From Glandiceps talaboti (lineage: Eukaryota; Hemichordata; Enteropneusta; Spengelidae), in assembly GCF_964340395.1 (NCBI RefSeq), contig NC_135565.1, positions 1,202,001 through 1,266,000 of the forward strand: DNA of 64,000 bases. The letters run 5' to 3'. The position numbers and the translations under genes are program-made. The notes beneath the pieces were generated by a model. The model saw nothing but the letters and a program-made list of their open reading frames with translations, searched no databases and was not told the origin of the DNA. Positions 1 through 15,000 of the stretch are shown here, in pieces; the stretch's first letter is position 1, and every line of letters starts with the position of its first letter.

Positions 1-3000
1 CTGTGTATTAGAACCGTTGGACTGGTCAACAACTACTGTGTATTAGAACCGTTGGACTGGCCACCAACTACTGTGTGTTAGAACCGTTGGACTGGTCAAC
101 AACTACTGTGTGTTAGAACCGTTGGACAGGTCAAGAACTACTGTGTATTAGAACCGTTGGACTGGTCAACAACTACTCTGTATTAGAACCGTTGGACTGG
201 CCAACAACTACTGTGTGTTAGAACCGTTGGACTGGCCAACAAGTACTGTGTATTAGAACCATTGGACTGGCCAACAACTACTGTGTATTAGAACCGTTGG
301 ACAGGTCAACAACTACTGTGTATTAGAACCGTTGGACTGGTCAACAACTACTGTGTATTAGAACCGTTGGACTGGCCAACAACTACTGTGTATTAGAACC
401 GTTGGACAGGTCAACAACTACTGTGTGTTAGAAGCGTTGGACTGGTCAACAACTACTGTGTGTTAGAACCGTTGGACAGGTCAACAACTACTGTGTCTTA
501 GAACCGTTGGACAGGCCAACAACTACTGTGTATTAGAACCGTTGGACTGGCCAACAACTACTGTGTATTAGAACCGTTGGACTGGCCAACAACTACTGTG
601 TATTAGAACCGTTGGACTGGTCAACAACTACTGTGTGTTAGAACCGTTGGACTGGTCAACAACTACTGTGTGTTAGAACCGTTGGACAGGTCAACAACTA
701 CTGTGTGTTAGAACCGTTGGACTGGTCAACAACTACTATGTATTAGAACCGTTGGACTGGTCAACAACTACTGTGTGTTAGAACCGTTGGACAGGTCAAC
801 AACTACTGTGTATTAGAACCGTTGGACTGGTCAACAACTACTGTGTATTAGAACCGTTGGACTGGTCAAAAACTACTGTGTATTAGAACCGTTGGACTGG
901 TCAACAACTACTGTGTATTAGAACCGTTGGACTGGCCAATAACTACTGTGTATTAGAACCGTTGGATAGGTCAACAACTACTGTGTATTAGAACCGTTGG
1001 ACTGGTCAACAACTTCTGTGTATTAGAACCGTTGGACTGGTCAACAACTACTGTGTATTAGAACCGTTGGACTGGTCAACAACTTCTGTGTATTAGAACC
1101 GTTGGACTGGTCAACAACTACTGTGTATTAGAACCGTTGGACTGGTCAACAACTACTGTGTATTAGAACCGTTGGACTGGTCAACAACTACTGTGTATTA
1201 GAACCGTTGGACAGGTCAACAACTACTGTGTATTAGAACCGTTGGACTGGTCAACAACTACTGTGTATTAGAACCGTTGGACTGGTCAACAACTACTGTG
1301 TATTAGAACCGTTGGACTGGTCAACAACTTCTGTGTATTAGAACCGTTGGACTGGCCAACAACTACTGTGTATTAGAACCGTTGGACTGGTCAACAACTA
1401 CTGTGTATTAGAACCGCTGGACTGGCCAACAACTACTGTGTATTAGAACCGTTGGACTGGTCAAGAACTACTGTGTATTAGAACCGTTGGACTGGCCAAC
1501 AACTACTGTGTATTAGAACCGTTGGACTGGCCAACAACTACTGTGTATTAGAACCGTTGGACTGGCCAACAACTACTGTGTATTAGAACCGTTGGACAGG
1601 TCAACAACTACTGTGTATTAGAACCGTTGGATAGGTCAACAACTACTGTGTATTAGAACCGTTGGACTGGTCAACAACTACTGTGTATTAGAACCGTTGG
1701 ACAGGCCAACAACTACTGTGTATTAGAACCGTTGGACTGGCCAACAACTACTGTGTATTAGAACCGTTGGACAGGTCAACAACTACTGTGTATTAGAACC
1801 GTTGGACTGGTCAACAACTACTGTGTATTAGAACCGTTGGAGAGGTCAACAACTACTGTGTATTAGAACCGTTGGACTGGTCAACAACTACTGTGTGTTA
1901 GAACCGTTGGACAGGTCAACAACTACTGTGTATTAGAACCGTTGGACTGGTCAACAACTACTGTGTATTAGAACCGTTGGACTGGTCAAAAACTACTGTG
2001 TATTAGAACCGTTGGACTGGTCAACAACTACTGTGTATTAGAACCGTTGGACTGGCCAATAACTACTGTGTATTAGAACCGTTGGATAGGTCAACAACTA
2101 CTGTGTATTAGAACCGTTGGACTGGTCAACAACTTCTGTGTATTAGAACCGTTGGACTGGTCAACAACTACTGTGTATTAGAACCGTTGGACAGGTCAAC
2201 AACTACTGTGTATTAGAACCGTTGGACTGGTCAACAACTACTGTGTATTAGAACCGTTGGACTGGTCAACAACTACTGTGTATTAGAACCGTTGGACTGG
2301 TCAACAACTTCTGTGTATTAGAACCGTTGGACTGGCCAACAACTACTGTGTATTAGAACCGTTGGACTGGTCAACAACTACTGTGTATTAGAACCATTGG
2401 ACTGGCCAACAACTACTGTGTATTAGAACCGTTGGACAGGTCAACAACTACTGTGTATTAGAGCCGTTGGACTGGTCAACAACTACTGTGTATTAGAACC
2501 GTTGGATAGGTCAACAACTACTGTGTATTAGAACCGTTGGACTGGTCAACAACTACTGTGTATTAGAACCGTTGGACTGGTCAACAACTACTGTGTATTA
2601 GAACCGTTGGACTGGTCAACAACTACTGTGTATTAGAACCGTTGGACTGGTCAACAACTACTGTGTATTAGAACCGCTGGACTGGCCAACAACTACTGTG
2701 TATTAGAACCGTTGGACTGGTCAAGAACTACTGTGTATTAGAACCGTTGGACTGGCCAACAACTACTGTGTATTAGAACCGTTGGACTGGCCAACAACTA
2801 CTGTGTATTAGAACCGTTGGACTGGCCAACAACTACTGTGTATTAGAACCGTTGGACAGGTCAACAACTACTGTGTATTAGAACCGTTGGATAGGTCAAC
2901 AACTACTGTGTATTAGAACCGTTGGACTGGTCAACAACTACTGTGTATTAGAACCGTTGGATAGGTCAACAACTACTGTGTATTAGAACCGTTGGATAGG

Positions 3001-6000
3001 TCAACAACTACTGTGTATTAGAACCGTTGGACTGGTCAACAACTACTGTGTATTAGAACCGTTGGATAGGTCAACAACTACTGTGTATTAGAACCGTTGG
3101 ATAGGTCAACAACTACTGTGTATTAGAACCGTTGGACTGGTCAACAACTACTGTGTATTAGAACCGTTGGACAGGCCAACAACTACTGTGTATTAGAACC
3201 GTTGGACTGGCCAACAACTACTGTGTATTAGAACCGTTGGACAGGTCAACAACTACTGTGTATTAGAACCGTTGGACTGGTCAACAACTACTGTGTATTA
3301 GAACCGTTGGACTGGTCAACAACTACTGTGTATTAGAACCGTTGGACTGGTCAACAACTACTGTGTATTAGAACCGTTGGACTGGTCAACAACTACTGTG
3401 TATTAGAACCGTTGGATAGGTCAACAACTACTGTGTATAAGAACCGTTGGATAGGTCAACAACTACTGTGTATTAGAACCGTTGGACTGGTCAACAACTA
3501 CTGTGTATTAGAACCGTTGGACTGGTCAACAACTACTGTGTATTAGAACCGTTGGACTGGCCAACAACTACTGTGTATTAGAACCGTTGGACTGGTCAAC
3601 AACTACTGTGTATTAGAACCGTTGGACTGGCCAACAACTACTGCGTATTAGAACCGTTGGACATGTCAACGACTACTGTGTATTAGAACCTTTGGACTGG
3701 CCAACAACTACTGTGTATTAGAACCGTTGGACTGGTCAACAACTACTGTGTATTAGAACCGTTGGACTGGTCAACAACTACTGTGTATTAGAACCGTTGG
3801 ACTGGTCAACAACTACTGTGTATTAGAACCGTTGGACTGGCCAACAACTACTGTGTATTAGAACCGTTGGACTGGTCAACAACTACTGTGTATTAGAACC
3901 GTTGGACTGGCCAACAACTACTGCGTATTAGAACCGTTGGACAGGTCAACAACTACTGTGTATTAGAACCGTTGGACAGGCCAACAACTACTGTGTATTA
4001 GAACCGTTGGACTGGTCAACAACTACTGTGTATTAGAACCGTTGGACTGGTCAACAACTACTGTGTATTAGAACCGTTGGACTGGTCAACAACTACTGTG
4101 TATTAGAACCGTTGGACTGGTCAACAACTACTGTGTGTTAGAACCGTTGGACTGGTCAACAACTACTGTGTATTAGAACCGTTGGACTGGTCAACAACTA
4201 CTGTGTATTAGAACCGTTGGACTGGTCAACAACTACTGTGTATTAGAACCGTTGGACTGGCCAACAACTACTGTGTATGAGAACCGTTGGACAGGTCAAC
4301 AACTACTGTGTATTAGAACCGTTGGACTGGCCAACAAGTACTGTGTATTAGAACCGTTGGACTGGTCAACAACTACTGTGTATTAGAACCGTTGGACTGG
4401 TCAACAACTTCTGTGTATTAGAACCGTTGGATAGGTCAACAACTACTGTGTATTAGAACCGTTGGACTGGTCAACAACTATTGTGTATTAGAACCGTTGG
4501 ACTGGTCAACAACTTCTGTGTATTAGAACCGTTGGACTGGCCAACAACTACTGTGTATTAGAACCGTTGGACAGGTCAACAACTACTGTGTATTAGAGCC
4601 GTTGGACTGGTCAACAACTACTGTGTATTAGAACCGTTGGATAGGTCAACAACTACTGTGTATTAGAACCGTTGGACTGGTCAACAACTACTGTGTATTA
4701 GAACCGTTGGACTGGTCAACAACTACTGTGTATTAGAACCGTTGGACTGGTCAACAACTACTGTGTATTAGAACCGTTGGACTGGTCAACAACTACTGTG
4801 TATTAGAACCGCTGGACTGGCCAACAACTACTGTGTATTAGAACCGTTGGACTGGTCAAGAACTACTGTGTATTAGAACCGTTGGACTGGCCAACAACTA
4901 CTGTGTATTAGAACCGTTGGACTGGCCAACAACTACTGTGTATTAGAACCGTTGGACTGGCCAACAACTACTGTGTATTAGAACCGTTGGACAGGTCAAC
5001 AACTACTGTGTATTAGAACCGTTGGATAGGTCAACAACTACTGTGTATTAGAACCGTTGGACTGGTCAACAACTACTGTGTATTAGAACCGTTGGACAGG
5101 CCAACAACTACTGTGTATTAGAACCGTTGGACTGGTCAACAACTACTGTGTATTAGAACCGTTGGATAGGTCAACAACTACTGTGTATTAGAACCGTTGG
5201 ATAGGTCAACAACTACTGTGTATTAGAACCGTTGGACTGGTCAACAACTACTGTGTATTAGAACCGTTGGATAGGTCAACAACTACTGTGTATTAGAACC
5301 GTTGGATAGGTCAACAACTACTGTGTATTAGAACCGTTGGACTGGTCAACAACTACTGTGTATTAGAACCGTTGGACAGGCCAACAACTACTGTGTATTA
5401 GAACCGTTGGACTGGCCAACAACTACTGTGTATTAGAACCGTTGGACAGGTCAACAACTACTGTGTATTAGAACCGTTGGACTGTTCAACAACTACTGTG
5501 TATTAGAACCGTTGGACTGGTCAACAACTACTGTGTATTAGAACCGTTGGACTGGTCAACAACTACTGTGTATTAGAACCGTTGGACTGGTCAACAACTA
5601 CTGTGTATTAGAACCGCTGGACTGGCCAACAACTACTGTGTATTAGAACCGTTGGACTGGTCAAGAACTACTGTGTATTAGAACCGTTGGACTGGCCAAC
5701 AACTACTGTGTATTAGAACCGTTGGACTGGCCAACAACTACTGTGTATTAGAACCGTTGGACTGGCCAACAACTACTGTGTATTAGAACCGTTGGACAGG
5801 TCAACAACTACTGTGTATTAGAACCGTTGGATAGGTCAACAACTACTGTGTATTAGAACCGTTGGACTGGTCAACAACTACTGTGTATTAGAACCGTTGG
5901 ATAGGTCAACAACTACTGTGTATTAGAACCGTTGGATAGGTCAACAACTACTGTGTATTAGAACCGTTGGACTGGTCAACAACTACTGTGTATTAGAACC

Positions 6001-9000
6001 GTTGGATAGGTCAACAACTACTGTGTATTAGAACCGTTGGATAGGTCAACAACTACTGTGTATTAGAACCGTTGGACTGGTCAACAACTACTGTGTATTA
6101 GAACCGTTGGACAGGCCAACAACTACTGTGTATTAGAACCGTTGGACTGGCCAACAACTACTGTGTATTAGAACCGTTGGACAGGTCAACAACTACTGTG
6201 TATTAGAACCGTTGGACTGGTCAACAACTACTGTGTATTAGAACCGTTGGACTGGTCAACAACTACTGTGTATTAGAACCGTTGGACTGGTCAACAACTA
6301 CTGTGTATTAGAACCGTTGGACTGGTCAACAACTACTGTGTATTAGAACCGTTGGATAGGTCAACAACTACTGTGTATAAGAACCGTTGGATAGGTCAAC
6401 AACTACTGTGTATTAGAACCGTTGGACTGGTCAACAACTACTGTGTATTAGAACCGTTGGACTGGCCAACAACTACTGCGTATTAGAACCGTTGGACTGG
6501 TCAACAACTACTGTGTATTAGAACCGTTGGACTGGCCAACAACTACTGCGTATTAGAACCGTTGGACATGTCAACGACTACTGTGTATTAGAACCTTTGG
6601 ACTGGCCAACAACTACTGTGTATTAGAACCGTTGGACTGGTCAACAACTACTGTGTATTAGAACCGTTGGACTGGTCAACAACTACTGTGTATTAGAACC
6701 GTTGGACTGGTCAACAACTACTGTGTATTAGAACCGTTGGACTGGCCAACAACTACTGTGTATTAGAACCGTTGGACTGGTCAACAACTACTGTGTATTA
6801 GAACCGTTGGACTGGCCAACAACTACTGCGTATTAGAACCGTTGGACAGGTCAACAACTACTGTGTATTAGAACCGTTGGACAGGCCAACAACTACTGTG
6901 TATTAGAACCGTTGGACTGGTCAACAACTACTGTGTATTAGAACCGTTGGACTGGTCAACAACTACTGTGTATTAGAACCGTTGGACTGGTCAACAACTA
7001 CTGTGTATTAGAACCGTTGGACTGGTCAACAACTACTGTGTGTTAGAACCGTTGGACTGGTCAACAACTACTGTGTATTAGAACCGTTGGACTGGTCAAC
7101 AACTACTGTGTATTAGAACCGTTGGACTGGTCAACAACTACTGTGTATTAGAACCGTTGGACTGGCCAACAACTACTGTGTATGAGAACCGTTGGACAGG
7201 TCAACAACTACTGTGTATTAGAACCGTTGGACTGGCCAACAAGTACTGTGTATTAGAACCGTTGGACTGGTCAACAACTACTGTGTATTAGAACCGTTGG
7301 ACTGGTCAACAACTTCTGTGTATTAGAACCGTTGGATAGGTCAACAACTACTGTGTATTAGAACCGTTGGACTGGTCAACAACTATTGTGTATTAGAACC
7401 GTTGGACTGGTCAACAACTTCTGTGTATTAGAACCGTTGGACTGGCCAACAACTACTGTGTATTAGAACCGTTGGACAGGTCAACAACTACTGTGTATTA
7501 GAGCCGTTGGACTGGTCAACAACTACTGTGTATTAGAACCGTTGGATAGGTCAACAACTACTGTGTATTAGAACCGTTGGACTGGTCAACAACTACTGTG
7601 TATTAGAACCGTTGGACTGGTCAACAACTACTGTGTATTAGAACCGTTGGACTGGTCAACAACTACTGTGTATTAGAACCGTTGGACTGGTCAACAACTA
7701 CTGTGTATTAGAACCGCTGGACTGGCCAACAACTACTGTGTATTAGAACCGTTGGACTGGTCAAGAACTACTGTGTATTAGAACCGTTGGACTGGCCAAC
7801 AACTACTGTGTATTAGAACCGTTGGACTGGCCAACAACTACTGTGTATTAGAACCGTTGGACTGGCCAACAACTACTGTGTATTAGAACCGTTGGACAGG
7901 TCAACAACTACTGTGTATTAGAACCGTTGGATAGGTCAACAACTACTGTGTATTAGAACCGTTGGACTGGTCAACAACTACTGTGTATTAGAACCGTTGG
8001 ACAGGCCAACAACTATTGTGTATTAGAACCGTTGGACTGGTCAACAACTACTGTGTATTAGAACCGTTGGATAGGTCAACAACTACTGTGTATTAGAACC
8101 GTTGGATAGGTCAACAACTACTGTGTATTAGAACCGTTGGACTGGTCAACAACTACTGTGTATTAGAACCGTTGGATAGGTCAACAACTACTGTGTATTA
8201 GAACCGTTGGATAGGTCAACAACTACTGTGTATTAGAACCGTTGGACTGGTCAACAACTACTGTGTATTAGAACCGTTGGACAGGCCAACAACTACTGTG
8301 TATTAGAACCGTTGGACTGGCCAACAACTACTGTGTATTAGAACCGTTGGACAGGTCAACAACTACTGTGTATTAGAACCGTTGGACTGGTCAACAACTA
8401 CTGTGTATTAGAACCGTTGGACTGGTCAACAACTACTGTGTATTAGAACAGTTGGACTGGTCAACAACTACTGTGTATTAGAACCGTTGGACTGGTCAAC
8501 AACTACTGTGTATTAGAACCGTTGGATAGGTCAACAACTACTGTGTATAAGAACCGTTGGATAGGTCAACAACTACTGTGTATTAGAACCGTTGGACTGG
8601 TCAACAACTACTGTGTATTAGAACCGTTGGACTGGCCAACAACTACTGTGTATTAGAACCGTTGGACTGGTCAACAACTACTGTGTATTAGAACCGTTGG
8701 ACTGGCCAACAACTACTGCGTATTAGAACCGTTGGACATGTCAACGACTACTGTGTATTAGAACCTTTGGACTGGCCAACAACTACTGTGTATTAGAACC
8801 GTTGGACTGGTCAACAACTACTGTGTATTAGAACCGTTGGACTGGTCAACAACTACTGTGTATTAGAACCGTTGGACTGGTCAACAACTACTGTGTATTA
8901 GAACCGTTGGACTGGCCAACAACTACTGTGTATTAGAACCGTTGGACTGGTCAACAACTACTGTGTATTAGAACCGTTGGACTGGCCAACAACTACTGCG

Positions 9001-12000
9001 TATTAGAACCGTTGGACAGGTCAACAACTACTGTGTATTAGAACCGTTGGACAGGCCAACAACTACTGTGTATTAGAACCGTTGGACTGGTCAACAACTA
9101 CTGTGTATTAGAACCGTTGGACAGGCCAACAACTACTGTGTATTAGAACCGTTGGACTGGTCAACAACTACTGTGTATTAGAACCGTTGGACTGGTCAAC
9201 AACTACTGTGTATTAGAACCGTTGGACTGGTCAACAACTACTGTGTATTAGAACCGTTGGACTGGTCAACAACTACTGTGTGTTAGAACCGTTGGACTGG
9301 TCAACAACTACTGTGTATTAGAACCGTTGGACTGGTCAACAACTACTGTGTATTAGAACCGTTGGACTGGTCAACAACTACTGTGTATTAGAACCGTTGG
9401 ACTGGCCAACAACTACTGTGTATGAGAACCGTTGGACAGGTCAACAACTACTGTGTATTAGAACCGTTGGACTGGCCAACAAGTACTGTGTATTAGAACC
9501 GTTGGACTGGTCAACAACTACTGTGTATTAGAACCGTTGGACTGGTCAACAACTTCTGTGTATTAGAACCGTTGGATAGGTCAACAACTACTGTGTATTA
9601 GAACCGTTGGACTGGTCAACAACTATTGTGTATTAGAACCGTTGGACTGGTCAACAACTTCTGTGTATTAGAACCGTTGGACTGGCCAACAACTACTGTG
9701 TATTAGAACCGTTGGACAGGTCAACAACTACTGTGTATTAGAGCCGTTGGACTGGTCAACAACTACTGTGTATTAGAACCGTTGGATAGGTCAACAACTA
9801 CTGTGTATTAGAACCGTTGGACTGGTCAACAACTACTGTGTATTAGAACCGTTGGACTGGTCAACAACTACTGTGTATTAGAACCGTTGGACTGGTCAAC
9901 AACTACTGTGTATTAGAACCGTTGGACTGGTCAACAACTACTGTGTATTAGAACCGCTGGACTGGCCAACAACTACTGTGTATTAGAACCGTTGGACTGG
10001 TCAAGAACTACTGTGTATTAGAACCGTTGGACTGGCCAACAACTACTGTGTATTAGAACCGTTGGACTGGCCAACAACTACTGTGTATTAGAACCGTTGG
10101 ACTGGCCAACAACTACTGTGTATTAGAACCGTTGGACAGGTCAACAACTACTGTGTATTAGAACCGTTGGATAGGTCAACAACTACTGTGTATTAGAACC
10201 GTTGGACTGGTCAACAACTACTGTGTATTAGAACCGTTGGACAGGCCAACAACTACTGTGTATTAGAACCGTTGGACTGGCCAACAACTACTGTGTATTA
10301 GAACCGTTGGACAGGTCAACAACTACTGTGTATTAGAACCGTTGGACTGGTCAACAACTACTGTGTATTAGAACCGTTGGAGAGGTCAACAACTACTGTG
10401 TATTAGAACCGTTGGACTGGTCAACAACTACTGTGTGTTAGAACCGTTGGACAGGTCAACAACTACTGTGTATTAGAACCGTTGGACTGGTCAACAACTA
10501 CTGTGTATTAGAACCGTTGGACTGGTCAAAAACTACTGTGTATTAGAACCGTTGGACTGGTCAACAACTACTGTGTATTAGAACCGTTGGACTGGCCAAT
10601 AACTACTGTGTATTAGAACCTTTGGATAGGTCAACAACTACTGTGTATTAGAACCGTTGGACTGGTCAACAACTTCTGTGTATTAGAACCGTTGGACTGG
10701 TCAACAACTACTGTGTATTAGAACCGTTGGACTGGTCAACAACTACTGTGTATTAGAACCGTTGGACTGGTCAACAACTACTGTGTATTAGAACCGTTGG
10801 ACAGGTCAACAACTACTGTGTATTAGAACCGTTGGACTGGTCAACAACTACTGTGTATTAGAACCGTTGGACTGGTCAACAACTACTGTGTATTAGAACC
10901 GTTGGACTGGTCAACAACTACTGTGTATTAGAACCGTTGGACTGGTCAACAACTTCTGTGTATTAGAACCGTTGGACTGGCCAACAACTACTGTGTATTA
11001 GAACCGTTGGACTGGTCAACAACTACTGTGTATTAGAACCATTGGACTGGCCAACAACTACTGTGTATTAGAACCGTTGGACAGGTCAACAACTACTGTG
11101 TATTAGAGCCGTTGGACTGGTCAACAACTACTGTGTATTAGAACCGTTGGATAGGTCAACAACTACTGTGTATTAGAACCGTTGGACTGGTCAACAACTA
11201 CTGTGTATTAGAACCGTTGGACTGGTCAACAACTACTGTGTATTAGAACCGTTGGACTGGTCAACAACTACTGTGTATTAGAACCGTTGGACTGGTCAAC
11301 AACTACTGTGTATTAGAACCGCTGGACTGGCCAACAACTACTGTGTATTAGAACCGTTGGACTGGTCAAGAACTACTGTGTATTAGAACCGTTGGACTGG
11401 CCAACAACTACTGTGTATTAGAACCGTTGGACTGGCCAACAACTACTGTGTATTAGAACCGTTGGACTGGCCAACAACTACTGTGTATTAGAACCGTTGG
11501 ATAGGTCAACAACTACTGTGTATTAGAACCGTTGGATAGGTCAACAACTACTGTGTATTAGAACCGTTGGACTGGTCAACAACTACTGTGTATTAGAACC
11601 GTTGGATAGGTCAACAACTACTGTGTATTAGAACCGTTGGATAGGTCAACAACTACTGTGTATTAGAACCGTTGGACTGGTCAACAACTACTGTGTATTA
11701 GAACCGTTGGATAGGTCAACAACTACTGTGTATTAGAACCGTTGGATAGGTCAACAACTACTGTGTATTAGAACCGTTGGACTGGTCAACAACTACTGTG
11801 TATTAGAACCGTTGGACAGGCCAACAACTACTGTGTATTAGAACCGTTGGACTGGCCAACAACTACTGTGTATTAGAACCGTTGGACAGGTCAACAACTA
11901 CTGTGTATTAGAACCGTTGGACTGGTCAACAACTACTGTGTATTAGAACCGTTGGACTGGTCAACAACTACTGTGTATTAGAACCGTTGGACTGGTCAAC

Positions 12001-15000
12001 AACTACTGTGTATTAGAACCGTTGGACTGGTCAACAACTACTGTGTATTAGAACCGTTGGATAGGTCAACAACTACTGTGTATAAGAACCGTTGGAGAGG
12101 TCAACAACTACTGTGTATTAGAACCGTTGGACTGGTCAACAACTACTGTGTATTAGAACCGTTGGACTGGCCAACAACTACTGTGTATTAGAACCGTTGG
12201 ACTGGTCAACAACTACTGTGTATTAGAACCGTTGGACTGGCCAACAACTACTGCGTATTAGAACCGTTGGACATGTCAACGACTACTGTGTATTAGAACC
12301 TTTGGACTGGCCAACAACTACTGTGTATTAGAACCGTTGGACTGGTCAACAACTACTGTGTATTAGAACCGTTGGACTGGTCAACAACTACTGTGTATTA
12401 GAACCGTTGGACTGGTCAACAACTACTGTGTATTAGAACCGTTGGACTGGCCAACAACTACTGTGTATTAGAACCGTTGGACTGGTCAACAACTACTGTG
12501 TATTAGAACCGTTGGACTGGCCAACAACTACTGCGTATTAGAACCGTTGGACAGGTCAACAACTACTGTGTATTAGAACCGTTGGACAGGCCAACAACTA
12601 CTGTGTATTAGAACCGTTGGACTGGTCAACAACTACTGTGTATTAGAACCGTTGGACTGGTCAACAACTACTGTGTATTAGAACCGTTGGACTGGTCAAC
12701 AACTACTGTGTATTAGAACCGTTGGACTGGTCAACAACTACTGTGTGTTAGAACCGTTGGACTGGTCAACAACTACTGTGTATTAGAACCGTTGGACTGG
12801 TCAACAACTACTGTGTATTAGAACCGTTGGACTGGTCAACAACTACTGTGTATTAGAACCGTTGGACTGGCCAACAACTACTGTGTATGAGAACCGTTGG
12901 ACAGGTCAACAACTACTGTGTATTAGAACCGTTGGACTGGCCAACAAGTACTGTGTATTAGAACCGTTGGACTGGTCAACAACTACTGTGTATTAGAACC
13001 GTTGGACTGGTCAAGAACTACTGTGTATTAGAACCGTTGGACTGGCCAACAACTACTGTGTATTAGAACCGTTGGACTGGCCAACAACTACTGTGTATTA
13101 GAACCGTTGGACTGGCCAACAACTACTGTGTATTAGAACCGTTGGACAGGTCAACAACTACTGTGTATTAGAACCGTTGGATAGGTCAACAACTACTGTG
13201 TATTAGAACCGTTGGACTGGTCAACAACTACTGTGTATTAGAACCGTTGGACAGGCCAACAACTACTGTGTATTAGAACCGTTGGACTGGCCAACAACTA
13301 CTGTGTATTAGAACCGTTGGACTGGCCAACAACTACTGTGTATTAGAACCGTTGGACTGGCCAACAACTACTGTGTATTAGAACCGTTGGATAGGTCAAC
13401 AACTACTGTGTATTAGAACCGTTGGATAGGTCAACAACTACTGTGTATTAGAACCGTTGGACTGGTCAACAACTACTGTGTATTAGAACCGTTGGATAGG
13501 TCAACAACTACTGTGTATTAGAACCGTTGGATAGGTCAACAACTACTGTGTATTAGAACCGTTGGACTGGTCAACAACTACTGTGTATTAGAACCGTTGG
13601 ATAGGTCAACAACTACTGTGTATTAGAACCGTTGGATAGGTCAACAACTACTGTGTATTAGAACCGTTGGACTGGTCAACAACTACTGTGTATTAGAACC
13701 GTTGGACAGGCCAACAACTACTGTGTATTAGAACCGTTGGACTGGCCAACAACTACTGTGTATTAGAACCGTTGGACAGGTCAACAACTACTGTGTATTA
13801 GAACCGTTGGACTGGTCAACAACTACTGTGTATTAGAACCGTTGGACTGGTCAACAACTACTGTGTATTAGAACCGTTGGACTGGTCAACAACTACTGTG
13901 TATTAGAACCGTTGGACTGGTCAACAACTACTGTGTATTAGAACCGTTGGATAGGTCAACAACTACTGTGTATAAGAACCGTTGGAGAGGTCAACAACTA
14001 CTGTGTATTAGAACCGTTGGACTGGTCAACAACTACTGTGTATTAGAACCGTTGGACTGGCCAACAACTACTGTGTATTAGAACCGTTGGACTGGTCAAC
14101 AACTACTGTGTATTAGAACCGTTGGACTGGCCAACAACTACTGCGTATTAGAACCGTTGGACATGTCAACGACTACTGTGTATTAGAACCTTTGGACTGG
14201 CCAACAACTACTGTGTATTAGAACCGTTGGACTGGTCAACAACTACTGTGTATTAGAACCGTTGGACTGGTCAACAACTACTGTGTATTAGAACCGTTGG
14301 ACTGGTCAACAACTACTGTGTATTAGAACCGTTGGACTGGCCAACAACTACTGTGTATTAGAACCGTTGGACTGGTCAACAACTACTGTGTATTAGAACC
14401 GTTGGACTGGCCAACAACTACTGCGTATTAGAACCGTTGGACAGGTCAACAACTACTGTGTATTAGAACCGTTGGACAGGCCAACAACTACTGTGTATTA
14501 GAACCGTTGGACTGGTCAACAACTACTGTGTATTAGAACCGTTGGACTGGTCAACAACTACTGTGTATTAGAACCGTTGGACTGGTCAACAACTACTGTG
14601 TATTAGAACCGTTGGACTGGTCAACAACTACTGTGTGTTAGAACCGTTGGACTGGTCAACAACTACTGTGTATTAGAACCGTTGGACTGGTCAACAACTA
14701 CTGTGTATTAGAACCGTTGGACTGGTCAACAACTACTGTGTATTAGAACCGTTGGACTGGCCAACAACTACTGTGTATGAGAACCGTTGGACAGGTCAAC
14801 AACTACTGTGTATTAGAACCGTTGGACTGGCCAACAAGTACTGTGTATTAGAACCGTTGGACTGGTCAACAACTACTGTGTATTAGAACCGTTGGACTGG
14901 TCAAGAACTACTGTGTATTAGAACCGTTGGACTGGCCAACAACTACTGTGTATTAGAACCGTTGGACTGGCCAACAACTACTGTGTATTAGAACCGTTGG